A stretch of 64,000 bases of DNA, taken from positions 361,562-425,561 of the forward strand of contig NZ_ATTM01000004.1 in assembly GCF_000419685.1 (NCBI RefSeq). The letters are read 5' to 3'. How positions within the stretch are numbered: position 1 is the first letter of the stretch; each line of letters starts with the position of its first letter. The DNA is from Flavobacterium antarcticum DSM 19726. Its GTDB lineage: Bacteria > Bacteroidota > Bacteroidia > Flavobacteriales > Flavobacteriaceae. The translations under genes were made by a program, and so were the position numbers. Of this stretch, positions 57,203-64,000 are shown one piece after another. Under the pieces are notes generated by a model that worked only from the letters and a program-made list of their open reading frames with translations, searched no databases and was not told where the DNA came from.

Positions 57203-58216
57203 ATGAAAATAAAATTTTTAATTGCTTTAATGATATTCGCTACAGGAACGGGTTTTGCACAAAAGAAGGCGGCCTCTCCTGAAGGAATTTTTGCTGAAAT
57301 TGCAACTAATAAAGGGAAGATCGTTATTGATTTAAAGTACAAAATGACTCCTGTAACCGTTGCCAGTTTTATTTCATTAGCAGAAGGAACTAACCCCGAA
57401 GTGGCTGCTAAGTATAAAGGCAAACCGTTTTACGACGGGCTGAAATTTCACCGAGTAATTAATGATTTCATGATTCAAGGTGGTGATCCTTTAGGAACTG
57501 GTGCTGGAGAACCGGGATATAAATTTCAAGATGAAATTACCGAATTAAAACACGATTCGCCTGGAATTTTATCGATGGCTAATTCAGGCCCAAATACAAA
57601 TGGAAGTCAGTTTTTTATTACCCATAAAGAAACGCCGCATTTAGATGGTAAACATACTGTTTTCGGAAAAGTAATAACGGGAATGGACGTTGTAAATGCA
57701 ATTGTACAAAACGATTTGATGACTAAAGTAACCATTATTCGTAAAGGTTCAGAAGCTAAAAAATTCAATGCTCCGAAAATTTTCAAGGAAGCATATGAAG
57801 CCGCAAAAATTGCTGCTGAAAAACAAGCAAAAGAGCGTGAATTAATGGTTGCAAAAGCATTAAAAGAATTTGAAAATGGAACAACTACAGCAAGTGGCTT
57901 GAAATATATTGTAATTAAGGAAGGGAAAGGTCCAAAACCTACATTAGCAAACAATGTAAAAGCACATTATGTGGGAACTTTGATCAACGGAACTGAATTT
58001 GACAGTAGCGTGAAACGTGGTGAGCCACTTGATTTCAACTTAAATCAAGTAATTCCGGGTTGGACAGAAGGATTGCAATTAATGTCAGAAGGTTCAAAAT
58101 ATAAATTTTTTATACCTTATAAGTTGGCTTATGGCGAAAGAGCCATGGGTGGCGGTGTTATTCCTGCAAAAAGTGATTTGATATTTGAAGTTGAATTGAT
58201 AAAAATCAACAAATAG
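57203..58216 (+). CDS. Cyclophilin-FKBP fusion isomerase, secreted paralogue
   Basis: A 337-residue paralogue of the preceding protein with the same domain order. The cyclophilin domain contains [27 protein letters not shown] and [33 protein letters not shown]; a helical linker follows; the FKBP domain contains [27 protein letters not shown] and [32 protein letters not shown]. It has a cleavable signal peptide (cleavage probably after GFAQ) and no lipobox, so it should be soluble in the periplasm. The gap to the upstream paralogue is 16 bp; a terminator follows. Confidence 0.92.
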   Translation: MKIKFLIALMIFATGTGFAQKKAASPEGIFAEIATNKGKIVIDLKYKMTPVTVASFISLAEGTNPEVAAKYKGKPFYDGLKFHRVINDFMIQGGDPLGTGAGEPGYKFQDEITELKHDSPGILSMANSGPNTNGSQFFITHKETPHLDGKHTVFGKVITGMDVVNAIVQNDLMTKVTIIRKGSEAKKFNAPKIFKEAYEAAKIAAEKQAKERELMVAKALKEFENGTTTASGLKYIVIKEGKGPKPTLANNVKAHYVGTLINGTEFDSSVKRGEPLDFNLNQVIPGWTEGLQLMSEGSKYKFFIPYKLAYGERAMGGGVIPAKSDLIFEVELIKINK

Positions 58217-58222
58217 ATTTAC

Positions 58223-58251
58223 AAAAAAACCCTCACAATGAGGGTTTTTTT
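58223..58251. terminator. Bidirectional terminator between convergent genes
   Basis: Arms AAAAAACCCTC and GAGGGTTTTTT around ACAAT, lying between the stop codons at 58216 and 58259. Confidence 0.9.
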
Positions 58252-58258
58252 ATGCTTA

Positions 58259-58696
58259 TTATTTCGACTTAAACTTCCATTCAAATTCGTCTTTTTCAAT
58301 AATGGCTCCTAGCTCTACTTTTACCGCCGTGCCAAATTCAGTTTGCACAATCATCCAATAATCTTCATTGAAGAAGTTTTCATAGGTATCAAACGACTCT
58401 TCATCCCATTTCACAAGACCTTTTGGCGCTAAGTCTTTCTTAATCACATCCATTGATTTGCCAATTAATTTATGGTCAAAAAGAGTAAGGCTTTCATTTG
58501 AACTGACAATGTAACCTAATTTTAAATTTTCTTCTACATAAAAAGTCAAACGCATTTGTTGTTTGTTGTACAGCAACACTTCGTTGTCCTCCTCGTCTTT
58601 ATACGATTTTGTTGGCTTTCCGTAAATTGCAATTACATCTTTTTGAAGCATTCCAAAAAGTAATTTATCAATTCCGTTTTTTAAATTTATTTTCAT
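58259..58696 (-). CDS. Small cytoplasmic protein of unknown function
   Basis: A 145-residue soluble protein without signal peptide. It begins with INLKNGIDKLLFGMLQKDVIAIYGKPTKSY, a pattern (FGM..KDV...GKP) found in a scattered small-protein family with no established role, and continues as alternating strands rich in Asp, Glu and aromatic residues. The size, acidity and scattered distribution are reminiscent of immunity proteins of toxin systems, but no toxin gene is near. It is the third gene after purM, 44 bp behind the gene at 58741. Confidence 0.65.
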   Translation of the reverse strand: MKINLKNGIDKLLFGMLQKDVIAIYGKPTKSYKDEEDNEVLLYNKQQMRLTFYVEENLKLGYIVSSNESLTLFDHKLIGKSMDVIKKDLAPKGLVKWDEESFDTYENFFNEDYWMIVQTEFGTAVKVELGAIIEKDEFEWKFKSK

Positions 58697-58740
58697 TTCA
58701 ATTTTTTACATTATGAGTTTAAGCAGGTGAATAAATGTCT

Positions 58741-59097
58741 TTATTCAAACATTTCATCGTATCTCGCTGGAATTTGAGGATCGTAAAGCGGACATTTATA
58801 TTCGTCTAAAATATCTACTAATTTATCCATTGTAGTACCTGCGGTTCCGTAACATTCTACTTTTACAGAATTAGAAGTTGTTTTTACGCAAAAAGCGCCT
58901 GGTCCATCGGTGTTTTTCCAACTAATATCATCTACTCTTTCCCATTTTGAAAAAACAGAATTAATTCGATTTAAAATAACATCGGTCGGTAATTTCTCTA
59001 AACCTTCCACTACTTGATTTTCGTCCAAAGCTTCGTATACTTCGTGATGGTTTAAATAAATACCCTCTTCATATTTCCAAAAAAGCAATTCGTACAT
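58741..59097 (-). CDS. Small protein of unknown function with CPLYDPQ motif
   Basis: A 118-residue soluble protein: MYELLFWKYEEGIYLNHHEVYEAL near the start, a Cys in GAFCVKTT, and a C-terminal segment CPLYDPQIPARYD. Similar small proteins with the same start and the CPLYDPQ ending occur sporadically in other bacteria; I know of no function. It is 11 bp after purM, probably cotranscribed, but nothing links it to purine synthesis. The distribution suggests accessory content attached to a housekeeping transcript. Confidence 0.65.
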   Translation of the reverse strand: MYELLFWKYEEGIYLNHHEVYEALDENQVVEGLEKLPTDVILNRINSVFSKWERVDDISWKNTDGPGAFCVKTTSNSVKVECYGTAGTTMDKLVDILDEYKCPLYDPQIPARYDEMFE

Positions 59098-59108
59098 GAT
59101 CCTATTTT

Positions 59109-60287
59109 TTAATATTCAAAAATTCCATATTCACTCTTGATGGTCAGTTTTTTACCAGCATGAGCTTCCACTCTACCGATAATTTGAGCTTGTACGCCAA
59201 AAGATTCTGAAATTGAAATTACCTCTTGTGCTATATGTTCAGGAACGTAGATTTCCATTCTGTGTCCACAATTGAATACCTGGTACATTTCTTTCCAATC
59301 TGTTTTTGACTGCTCTTGAATCAACTTAAACAAAGGCGGAATTGGAAACATATTATCCTTAATTACATGAACCCCATTTACAAAGTGCAATACTTTCGTT
59401 TGTGCTCCACCACTGCAATGTACCATTCCGTGAATTTCTTTACTTGAAAATTGACTTAGCATTTTCTTGATAATTGGAGCATAGGTTCGCGTTGGCGAAA
59501 GCACTAATTTTCCTGCATCAATTGGTGAATTTGCAACAGCATCAGTCAATTTTACTTTACCGGAATAAACCAATTCACTGGGAACTGCAGCGTCAAAACT
59601 TTCGGGATATTTTGTAGCCAAATAGTGGTCAAAAACATCGTGTCGGGCGGAAGTCAATCCGTTACTTCCCATTCCTCCGTTGTAACTTTTTTCATAATTG
59701 GCTTGACCAAAAGAAGCAAGGCCCACAATCACATCACCACCTTGAATATTTGCGTTATCAATCACATCGTTACGTTTCATTCGAGCCGTTACTGTAGAAT
59801 CTACAATAATCGTTCGAACCACGTCGCCAACATCAGCAGTTTCTCCACCTGTAGAATGAATGCTTACGCCAAAAGATTTTAGTTCTTCAATTAATTCTTC
59901 TGTTCCGTTGATGATTGCCGATAAAACTTCGCCTGGAATTAAATTTTTATTTCTTCCAATAGTTGAAGAAAGCATGATATTGTCTGTCGCTCCCACACAA
60001 ATTAAATCGTCAATATTCATAATCAACGCATCTTGTGCAATACCTTTCCAAACGGATAAATCGCCTGTTTCTTTCCAATACATGTAAGCTAAAGAAGACT
60101 TAGTTCCCGCTCCATCCGCATGCATTATCAAGCAATATTCGTCGTCATTCGTTAAATAATCAGGAACAATTTTACAAAATGCTTGTGGAAACAAGCCTTT
60201 GTCAATATTTTTTATCGCGTTGTGAACGTCTTCCTTTGATGCAGAAACACCGCGAAGAGCGTATCTTTTACTGTTGTCAGAACTCAT
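59109..60287 (-). CDS. purM: Phosphoribosylformylglycinamidine cyclo-ligase (AIR synthase)
   Basis: It closes the imidazole ring to make AIR in purine synthesis, using ATP. The 392 residues are of the longer form usual in Bacteroidota. Typical segments are the ATP-binding HADGAGTKSSLAYMYWKETGD, QDALIMNIDDLICVGA, HSTGGETADVGDVVRT, GLASFGQANYEKSYNGGMGSNGLTSARHD and the C-terminal FNCGHRMEIYV. An upstream start at 60314 is possible but falls within the -7 region of a perfect promoter, so the ATG at 60287 (MSSDNSKRYALRG) is chosen. Confidence 0.93.
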   Translation of the reverse strand: MSSDNSKRYALRGVSASKEDVHNAIKNIDKGLFPQAFCKIVPDYLTNDDEYCLIMHADGAGTKSSLAYMYWKETGDLSVWKGIAQDALIMNIDDLICVGATDNIMLSSTIGRNKNLIPGEVLSAIINGTEELIEELKSFGVSIHSTGGETADVGDVVRTIIVDSTVTARMKRNDVIDNANIQGGDVIVGLASFGQANYEKSYNGGMGSNGLTSARHDVFDHYLATKYPESFDAAVPSELVYSGKVKLTDAVANSPIDAGKLVLSPTRTYAPIIKKMLSQFSSKEIHGMVHCSGGAQTKVLHFVNGVHVIKDNMFPIPPLFKLIQEQSKTDWKEMYQVFNCGHRMEIYVPEHIAQEVISISESFGVQAQIIGRVEAHAGKKLTIKSEYGIFEY

Positions 60288-60311
60288 AAATTGTGTTGTG
60301 TAGTTGTGTGG

Positions 60312-60342
60312 CAAATGTAGTTATAAAAAAAAAGTTGGACAA
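60312..60342 (-). promoter_or_regulatory. Promoter of purM and the two small genes
   Basis: TTG (60342-60340), 20 nt, TACATTTG (60319-60312) on the minus strand. It predicts a leader of about 19 nt. Confidence 0.72.
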
Positions 60343-60371
60343 GGACAAAGTGTGCCTGCCTGAAAGTAATT

Positions 60372-61694
60372 TTACAATAAATCTATCACTTTGAATTCAA
60401 ACTTAAATTCCGTGTCATTTCTAGTGATTACTATTTTTACTTTAGACTGATCATTTGTTTGAAGTAGTCGATTTACGCTGTCTAAACCCAAACGATAGAC
60501 TTTAATTCCGTTGATGCTAAGCAGTACATCTCCTTTCTGTAAGCCAGCTTTTTCTGCTGGAGAGTTTGTTCGAATACTGAGAATTTCATAAACCGGCAAA
60601 AGCTTGAAATTATAATTGATTTCTGGTCTATTTTCTTGTTTGTAGGGATTTTCTTGACTGTTGCTAAGTGATTTTACAGCAACCTCTTCCTTATACCATT
60701 CTATTCCGGAATGTTGAATGGTTATACCTGTCGTGTTGTAGTGGAATTTTTCATTGAAATGTTTGTTTTTACGCAAGTACAATTTTTTGTTTTGATAATC
60801 AAAAATCTGATCAAACCGTCGTAAAACTTCACCACCGATAGATCCTAATCTACTTTCAACCATTTTAACATTGGCTAGAGAAAGCGAATCGGGAAAAGCG
60901 GTAACTACTTCTTCAAATTTGAATTCGCCTAAAGACAACCCGTCTACTTTTGCTTTTTTACCAAAGATATCGCCACTAAATCCTCGTCCCAAATAGTCCT
61001 CAAAATTTAATTTCGGAATTTTAATTTTGTCGTTTGCATGCGTAAATAACCAAAGTCCATCGCTATTTCCAGAATCGACAAGACATTTTGCATCAAAAAT
61101 ACTACCATTTAGATCGACGGTAAGGTTCAGGTACGGTTTGCCATTTTCGAGTGTAAAGTCGAACGCTTTAAATTTAGAAAACATCTTTTTCTTATTGATC
61201 TTTTCCGAATTGTAAACTATAATTCTTTTTGATTTGTAATCAATTTCTATTAAATTTTCACTAAAAAACTGATACCCAATAATTCCGTTTACTTCGATTC
61301 CTAAAGTAGAAGAAAAATTGAAACTCTCGTCTAAAACGACTACGATTTCTTGGTTGCGAAATTCTAAATCACGGGCTGTTAATTTATTTTTGTACGATTT
61401 TAAACCTTCAATCGCGTCTTGACTTCCCAATCCTTTCAACCTTATTTTTTCAACTTCATACAATTCCAACTCTTTTGTATCTTCTAAACTGAACAAAATT
61501 GTTTCTTCTACACCTGTATCCAACAAAAAATTAAGTGCAACACCATTTACCTTTATCGGAACAATAATGAGATTACTGACCAATTTAAAAGGAAGTTTTA
61601 CACTGCGTTTTGCAGTATTAAAATGAACCTGCTGTTGAGCAGAAGTTTTCAGCAAACAGAAAAAGCACAAGCAAAAAGTTAGAAATAATCGCAT
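60372..61694 (-). CDS. Exported retropepsin-like aspartyl protease with PDZ domain
   Basis: A 440-residue protein with a Sec signal peptide (MRLFLTFCLCFFCLLKTSAQ). Two retropepsin-like half sites follow in one chain: FLLDTGVEETILF near 56 and CLVDSGNSDGLWLF near 207, each with the catalytic D-T/S-G. A PDZ domain occupies about 355-435 (SPAEKAGLQKGDVLLSINGIKVYRL). Two half sites could pair within one chain, like pepsin, instead of needing a homodimer. Probably periplasmic; the substrate is unknown. It lies downstream of no other gene and diverges from the aminotransferase. Confidence 0.88.
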   Translation of the reverse strand: MRLFLTFCLCFFCLLKTSAQQQVHFNTAKRSVKLPFKLVSNLIIVPIKVNGVALNFLLDTGVEETILFSLEDTKELELYEVEKIRLKGLGSQDAIEGLKSYKNKLTARDLEFRNQEIVVVLDESFNFSSTLGIEVNGIIGYQFFSENLIEIDYKSKRIIVYNSEKINKKKMFSKFKAFDFTLENGKPYLNLTVDLNGSIFDAKCLVDSGNSDGLWLFTHANDKIKIPKLNFEDYLGRGFSGDIFGKKAKVDGLSLGEFKFEEVVTAFPDSLSLANVKMVESRLGSIGGEVLRRFDQIFDYQNKKLYLRKNKHFNEKFHYNTTGITIQHSGIEWYKEEVAVKSLSNSQENPYKQENRPEINYNFKLLPVYEILSIRTNSPAEKAGLQKGDVLLSINGIKVYRLGLDSVNRLLQTNDQSKVKIVITRNDTEFKFEFKVIDLL

Positions 61695-61759
61695 CCTAAA
61701 ATCGTTTGTTTAAAATTAGAGAATAATCTGTTAAATCAAGTGATTAACCCGTTAAAGAA

Positions 61760-61791
61760 TTGGCTTTAGTAGAAAATAATTCGCACTTTTG
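61760..61791 (+). promoter_or_regulatory. Probable promoter of the aminotransferase gene
   Basis: TTG (61760-61762), 21 nt, CACTTTTG (61784-61791); the -7 box differs from TAnnTTTG at the first base. It lies 20 nt before the ATG at 61811. Confidence 0.5.
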
Positions 61792-61810
61792 CACAACTAA
61801 TTTTATAATC

Positions 61811-63007
61811 ATGCCAAAAATTTCGAACAAAGGTTTAGAGATGCCGGAATCACCAATCAGAAAATTGGTTCCGTACTCGGAAGTTGCCAAAAAAAAGGGA
61901 CATAAAGTATACCATTTAAATATTGGTCAACCAGACATTAAAACGCCGGAAGTTGCTATGCAAGCGGTTAAAGATGCTGACATCAAAGTATTAGAATACA
62001 GTCATTCTGCTGGTTTTGAAAGCTACAGAACGAAACTTTCTGCTTACTACAAGAGCCACCATTTACCGGTAGATGTGAAAGATATTATCATCACAACTGG
62101 AGGTTCTGAAGCGTTGATGTTTGCTATTGGAAGTACAATGGATGCTGGTGACGAAATTATTATTCCAGAACCGTTTTATGCAAACTACAATGGATTTGCA
62201 GTAGCTTCAGGAGCAACAGTAATTCCTGTTACTACTACAATTGAAAACAACTTTGAGTTGCCAAAAATCGAAGAATTTGAAAAATTAATTACTCCGAGAA
62301 CAAAAGCAATTTTGATTTGTAATCCTGGAAATCCAACAGGAAAATTATATTCTCACGAAGATATTTTAAAACTTGCTGAAGTAGTTAAGAAACATGATTT
62401 GTTTTTAATTGCCGATGAAGTGTATCGTGAATTTATTTACGATGATTCAGAAGTACATCACTCTGTTTTGAACGTTCCTGGATTAGAGCAACACGCTATT
62501 ATGATTGATTCAGTTTCAAAACGCTACAGTATGTGTGGAGCGAGAATCGGTTGTATTGTTTCTAAAAACGCAGAAGTTATGGGTGCTGCGATGAAATTTG
62601 CGCAAGCAAGATTGAGTCCACCTACATTTGCTCAAATTGCAAGTGAAGCTGCATTGGACACGCCTCAGAGTTATTTTGACGAAGTGATTGAAGAATACAA
62701 GGAAAGACGTGACGTTTTAGTTGCTGGTTTAAATAAAATTGAAGGTGTTACTGTTGGAAATCCAAACGGTGCTTTTTATTGCATCGCTAAATTACCAATC
62801 GACAACGCTGATACTTTCGCACAATGGATGTTAGAGTCTTACGACTTGAACGGAGAAACAGTTATGGTTGCTCCAGCCGCAGGATTTTACTCTACGCCAG
62901 GAATTGGTTTAGACGAAGTTCGTATTGCTTACGTGCTTAAAAAAGAAGATTTGATTCGTAGTGTTGAAATCTTAAAAGATGCTATTTCCGTTTATAACGC
63001 GAGATAA
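61811..63007 (+). CDS. Class I/II pyridoxal-phosphate aminotransferase (AspC-like)
   Basis: A 398-residue fold-type I PLP enzyme, probably an aspartate or aromatic amino-acid aminotransferase. Key motifs: LNIGQPDIKTPE near 35, TTGGSEALMFAIGS for the cofactor phosphate, CNPGNPTGKLYS with the conserved Asn, IADEVYREF with Asp and Tyr contacts, and the Schiff-base Lys in DSVSKRYSMCGARIG. A TTG at 61760 is in frame, but that TTG fits better as the -33 element, and MPKISNKGLEMP is the usual beginning of homologues. Substrate specificity is not determined. Confidence 0.92.
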   Translation: MPKISNKGLEMPESPIRKLVPYSEVAKKKGHKVYHLNIGQPDIKTPEVAMQAVKDADIKVLEYSHSAGFESYRTKLSAYYKSHHLPVDVKDIIITTGGSEALMFAIGSTMDAGDEIIIPEPFYANYNGFAVASGATVIPVTTTIENNFELPKIEEFEKLITPRTKAILICNPGNPTGKLYSHEDILKLAEVVKKHDLFLIADEVYREFIYDDSEVHHSVLNVPGLEQHAIMIDSVSKRYSMCGARIGCIVSKNAEVMGAAMKFAQARLSPPTFAQIASEAALDTPQSYFDEVIEEYKERRDVLVAGLNKIEGVTVGNPNGAFYCIAKLPIDNADTFAQWMLESYDLNGETVMVAPAAGFYSTPGIGLDEVRIAYVLKKEDLIRSVEILKDAISVYNAR

Positions 63008-63030
63008 TCTATTTCACACTCAATTATACT

Positions 63031-63065
63031 AATAAGGTTTTACGAAAGTAAAGCCTTATTTTTTG
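63031..63065 (+). terminator. Terminator of the aminotransferase gene
   Basis: The 13-bp arms AATAAGGTTTTAC and GTAAAGCCTTATT (one G-T pair) enclose a GAAA loop and are followed by a T tract. Confidence 0.85.
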
Positions 63066-63099
63066 GCTTTGAATAACGCTTTACGGTTTCATATTCATA

Positions 63100-63132
63100 A
63101 AAAAAAAGGATGTAATTTTCATTACATCCTTT
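63100..63132 (-). terminator. Terminator of the T9SS type B protein gene
   Basis: The 12-bp arms AAAGGATGTAAT and ATTACATCCTTT around TTTC, followed on the minus strand by a T tract. It is about 20 bp beyond the stop at 63154. Confidence 0.88.
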
Positions 63133-63153
63133 CTACTTTTAATTTCTGTCTTA

Positions 63154-64000
63154 TTATCGCTTTAAAGCAAAATGTGCTCTAAATTCTTTGTTTAATCCAT
63201 CTTCCACATATTTTATTGTAAACCAATAATCCGTGGCGGGAAGTTTTTTCCCGTTGTAAGTTCCGTCCCATCCTGAGCCTGCAACTGACATTTCTTTGAT
63301 CAACTTTCCGAAGCGATCGAAGATGTGTATTTGTGTCACTGCTAGCCCTCTAATTGAAGAAATATTCCATGTGTCATTTATGCCGTCTCCATTTGGTGTA
63401 AAGTATTTTGGATAGTCGACAATCAGCACTGATTTTGTCAATACGTCGCAGGCTTGTGGATCACGAACCGTGATGAAGTGTGTTCCCATAGTTACGTTGT
63501 CAAATACATTGCTTTCTTGGAAAGGTCCATTATCCAATTGGTATTCGTAATTACCCATTGGCGTGGCTGTAATGACTATTGTTGGGTTCTCAGCAAAGTA
63601 TCCACTTACCGCATAAGTAAAGTCCGTTGGTGGTGCGGATGAATCTACATTGGCGTAAGCTGTTTGTTGACATAATGTAATGATATTGGTAATCGTTACA
63701 CCATATTGACCCACTTCTACTGCATCGTAAAATGTTTTTGTCGCTCCTGCAATTGTTCCATTGGCATCAAACCATTCAAAGGTATATTCGCCTTCGTTTA
63801 ATTGGGTGTTTAGGCGGTACGGTCTTGTTGTTGCTAAGGTGATTGGATCTATACAAATGTATCCGTCTTCTAAACTTACTTTTGGCAATGGATTAACCAC
63901 TACCGTTGCAGATCCTGTTAAGGGTTGTGAACAAGCGTCAGGTCCTGTGTAGGTTACACTTACTAATTCGTAAACCGTTGTTTCGTTTAAGATGCCTGTT
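63154..64000 (-). CDS. Gliding-associated C-terminal (T9SS type B sorting) domain protein, partial
   Basis: Only the last 281 residues are in the window; the frame is open at base 64000 and continues beyond. The last 85 residues are a CHU_C / T9SS type B sorting domain (YFTPNGDGINDTWNISSIRG, then IFDRFGKLI and GWDGTYNGKKLPATDYWFTIKY). Upstream are short beta-sandwich repeats (PNPTIVITATPMGNYEYQLDNGPFQESNVF and an AYANV segment) typical of large surface proteins related to SprB-type adhesins. It is exported by T9SS to the cell surface. The apparent GTG start near 63900 is internal. Confidence 0.9.
   Translation of the reverse strand, partial: TGILNETTVYELVSVTYTGPDACSQPLTGSATVVVNPLPKVSLEDGYICIDPITLATTRPYRLNTQLNEGEYTFEWFDANGTIAGATKTFYDAVEVGQYGVTITNIITLCQQTAYANVDSSAPPTDFTYAVSGYFAENPTIVITATPMGNYEYQLDNGPFQESNVFDNVTMGTHFITVRDPQACDVLTKSVLIVDYPKYFTPNGDGINDTWNISSIRGLAVTQIHIFDRFGKLIKEMSVAGSGWDGTYNGKKLPATDYWFTIKYVEDGLNKEFRAHFALKR

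Noticed and set aside
58259..59097. Toxin-antitoxin pair
   Set aside because: Neither product resembles a known toxin or an antitoxin DNA-binding domain, and the two do not overlap; immunity-like character remains a guess.

Overview
The window is low-GC chromosomal DNA from a member of the Bacteroidota, most likely Flavobacterium or a close relative in the Flavobacteriaceae. The support is: gliding and type IX secretion (T9SS) components (gldI, a PorD/DUF4835 protein, proteins with C-terminal T9SS sorting domains); a fused SecDF; the Bacteroidota form of RNA polymerase omega; the bamD-rpoZ-coaBC-porD-recN gene order; no clear Shine-Dalgarno sequences; and promoters of the form TTG-N18-21-TAnnTTTG. 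Almost all of it is core genome. I see no tRNA, rRNA, CRISPR array, insertion sequence, integrase or prophage gene.

Layout. 1-2683: secDF, cut by the window edge (-). 2908-6806: gyrB, a DUF6588-like outer-membrane protein and mdh as one minus-strand unit. 7060-8091: a small beta-barrel protein and an acidic protein. 8262-12356: lpdA, an ABC exporter and truA (-). 12593-13728: a phosphodiesterase and pcm, meeting tail to tail. 13873-23417: a long plus-strand run (Gfo/Idh oxidoreductase, two accessory-looking genes, 3-hydroxyacyl-CoA dehydrogenase, DUF1015, YggS, a DnaQ-GIY-YIG fusion nuclease, a potassium channel with a zinc ribbon, miaA, acyl-ACP thioesterase). 23448-27429: glycosyltransferase, coaE and a two-component system (-). 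27509-32107: a 1532-residue secreted adhesin-like T9SS cargo protein (-). 32443-40713: fabV, then recN/porD/coaBC/rpoZ/bamD, then ferritin/dapA/DUF6913 (-). 40763-42458: a 5'-nucleotidase split into two proteins in swapped order (+). 42526-51068: a small membrane protein, ligA, DUF6495-like, rplI-rpsR-rpsF, an orphan LytTR regulator (+), priA and DUF2147. 51177-52961: YihY and nadC (-). 53015-58216: a CLC-F-like antiporter, then a DHH phosphoesterase, gldI and two cyclophilin-FKBP fusion proteins (+). 58259-61694: purM with two small unknown genes, and a retropepsin/PDZ protein (-). 61811-63007: aminotransferase (+). 63154-64000: the C-terminal part of a T9SS type B cargo protein (-), cut by the window edge.

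Several genes serve envelope and secretion biology together: SecDF drives Sec export, BamD assembles outer-membrane proteins, PorD belongs to T9SS, GldI and its neighbouring foldases act in the periplasm, and two cargo proteins carry T9SS signals.

The least explained material is intergenic. (1) Degenerate 7- or 8-bp tandem repeats run up to, or to within about 15 bp of, the start codons of four genes. (2) A roughly 85-bp dispersed element occurs three times with covarying hairpin arms. (3) REPIN-like inverted repeats occur near ligA; two arms of the family, in opposite orientation, bracket a small membrane-protein gene. (4) A short palindrome sits 2 nt before a start codon and recurs elsewhere. 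I found no convincing new multi-gene system.
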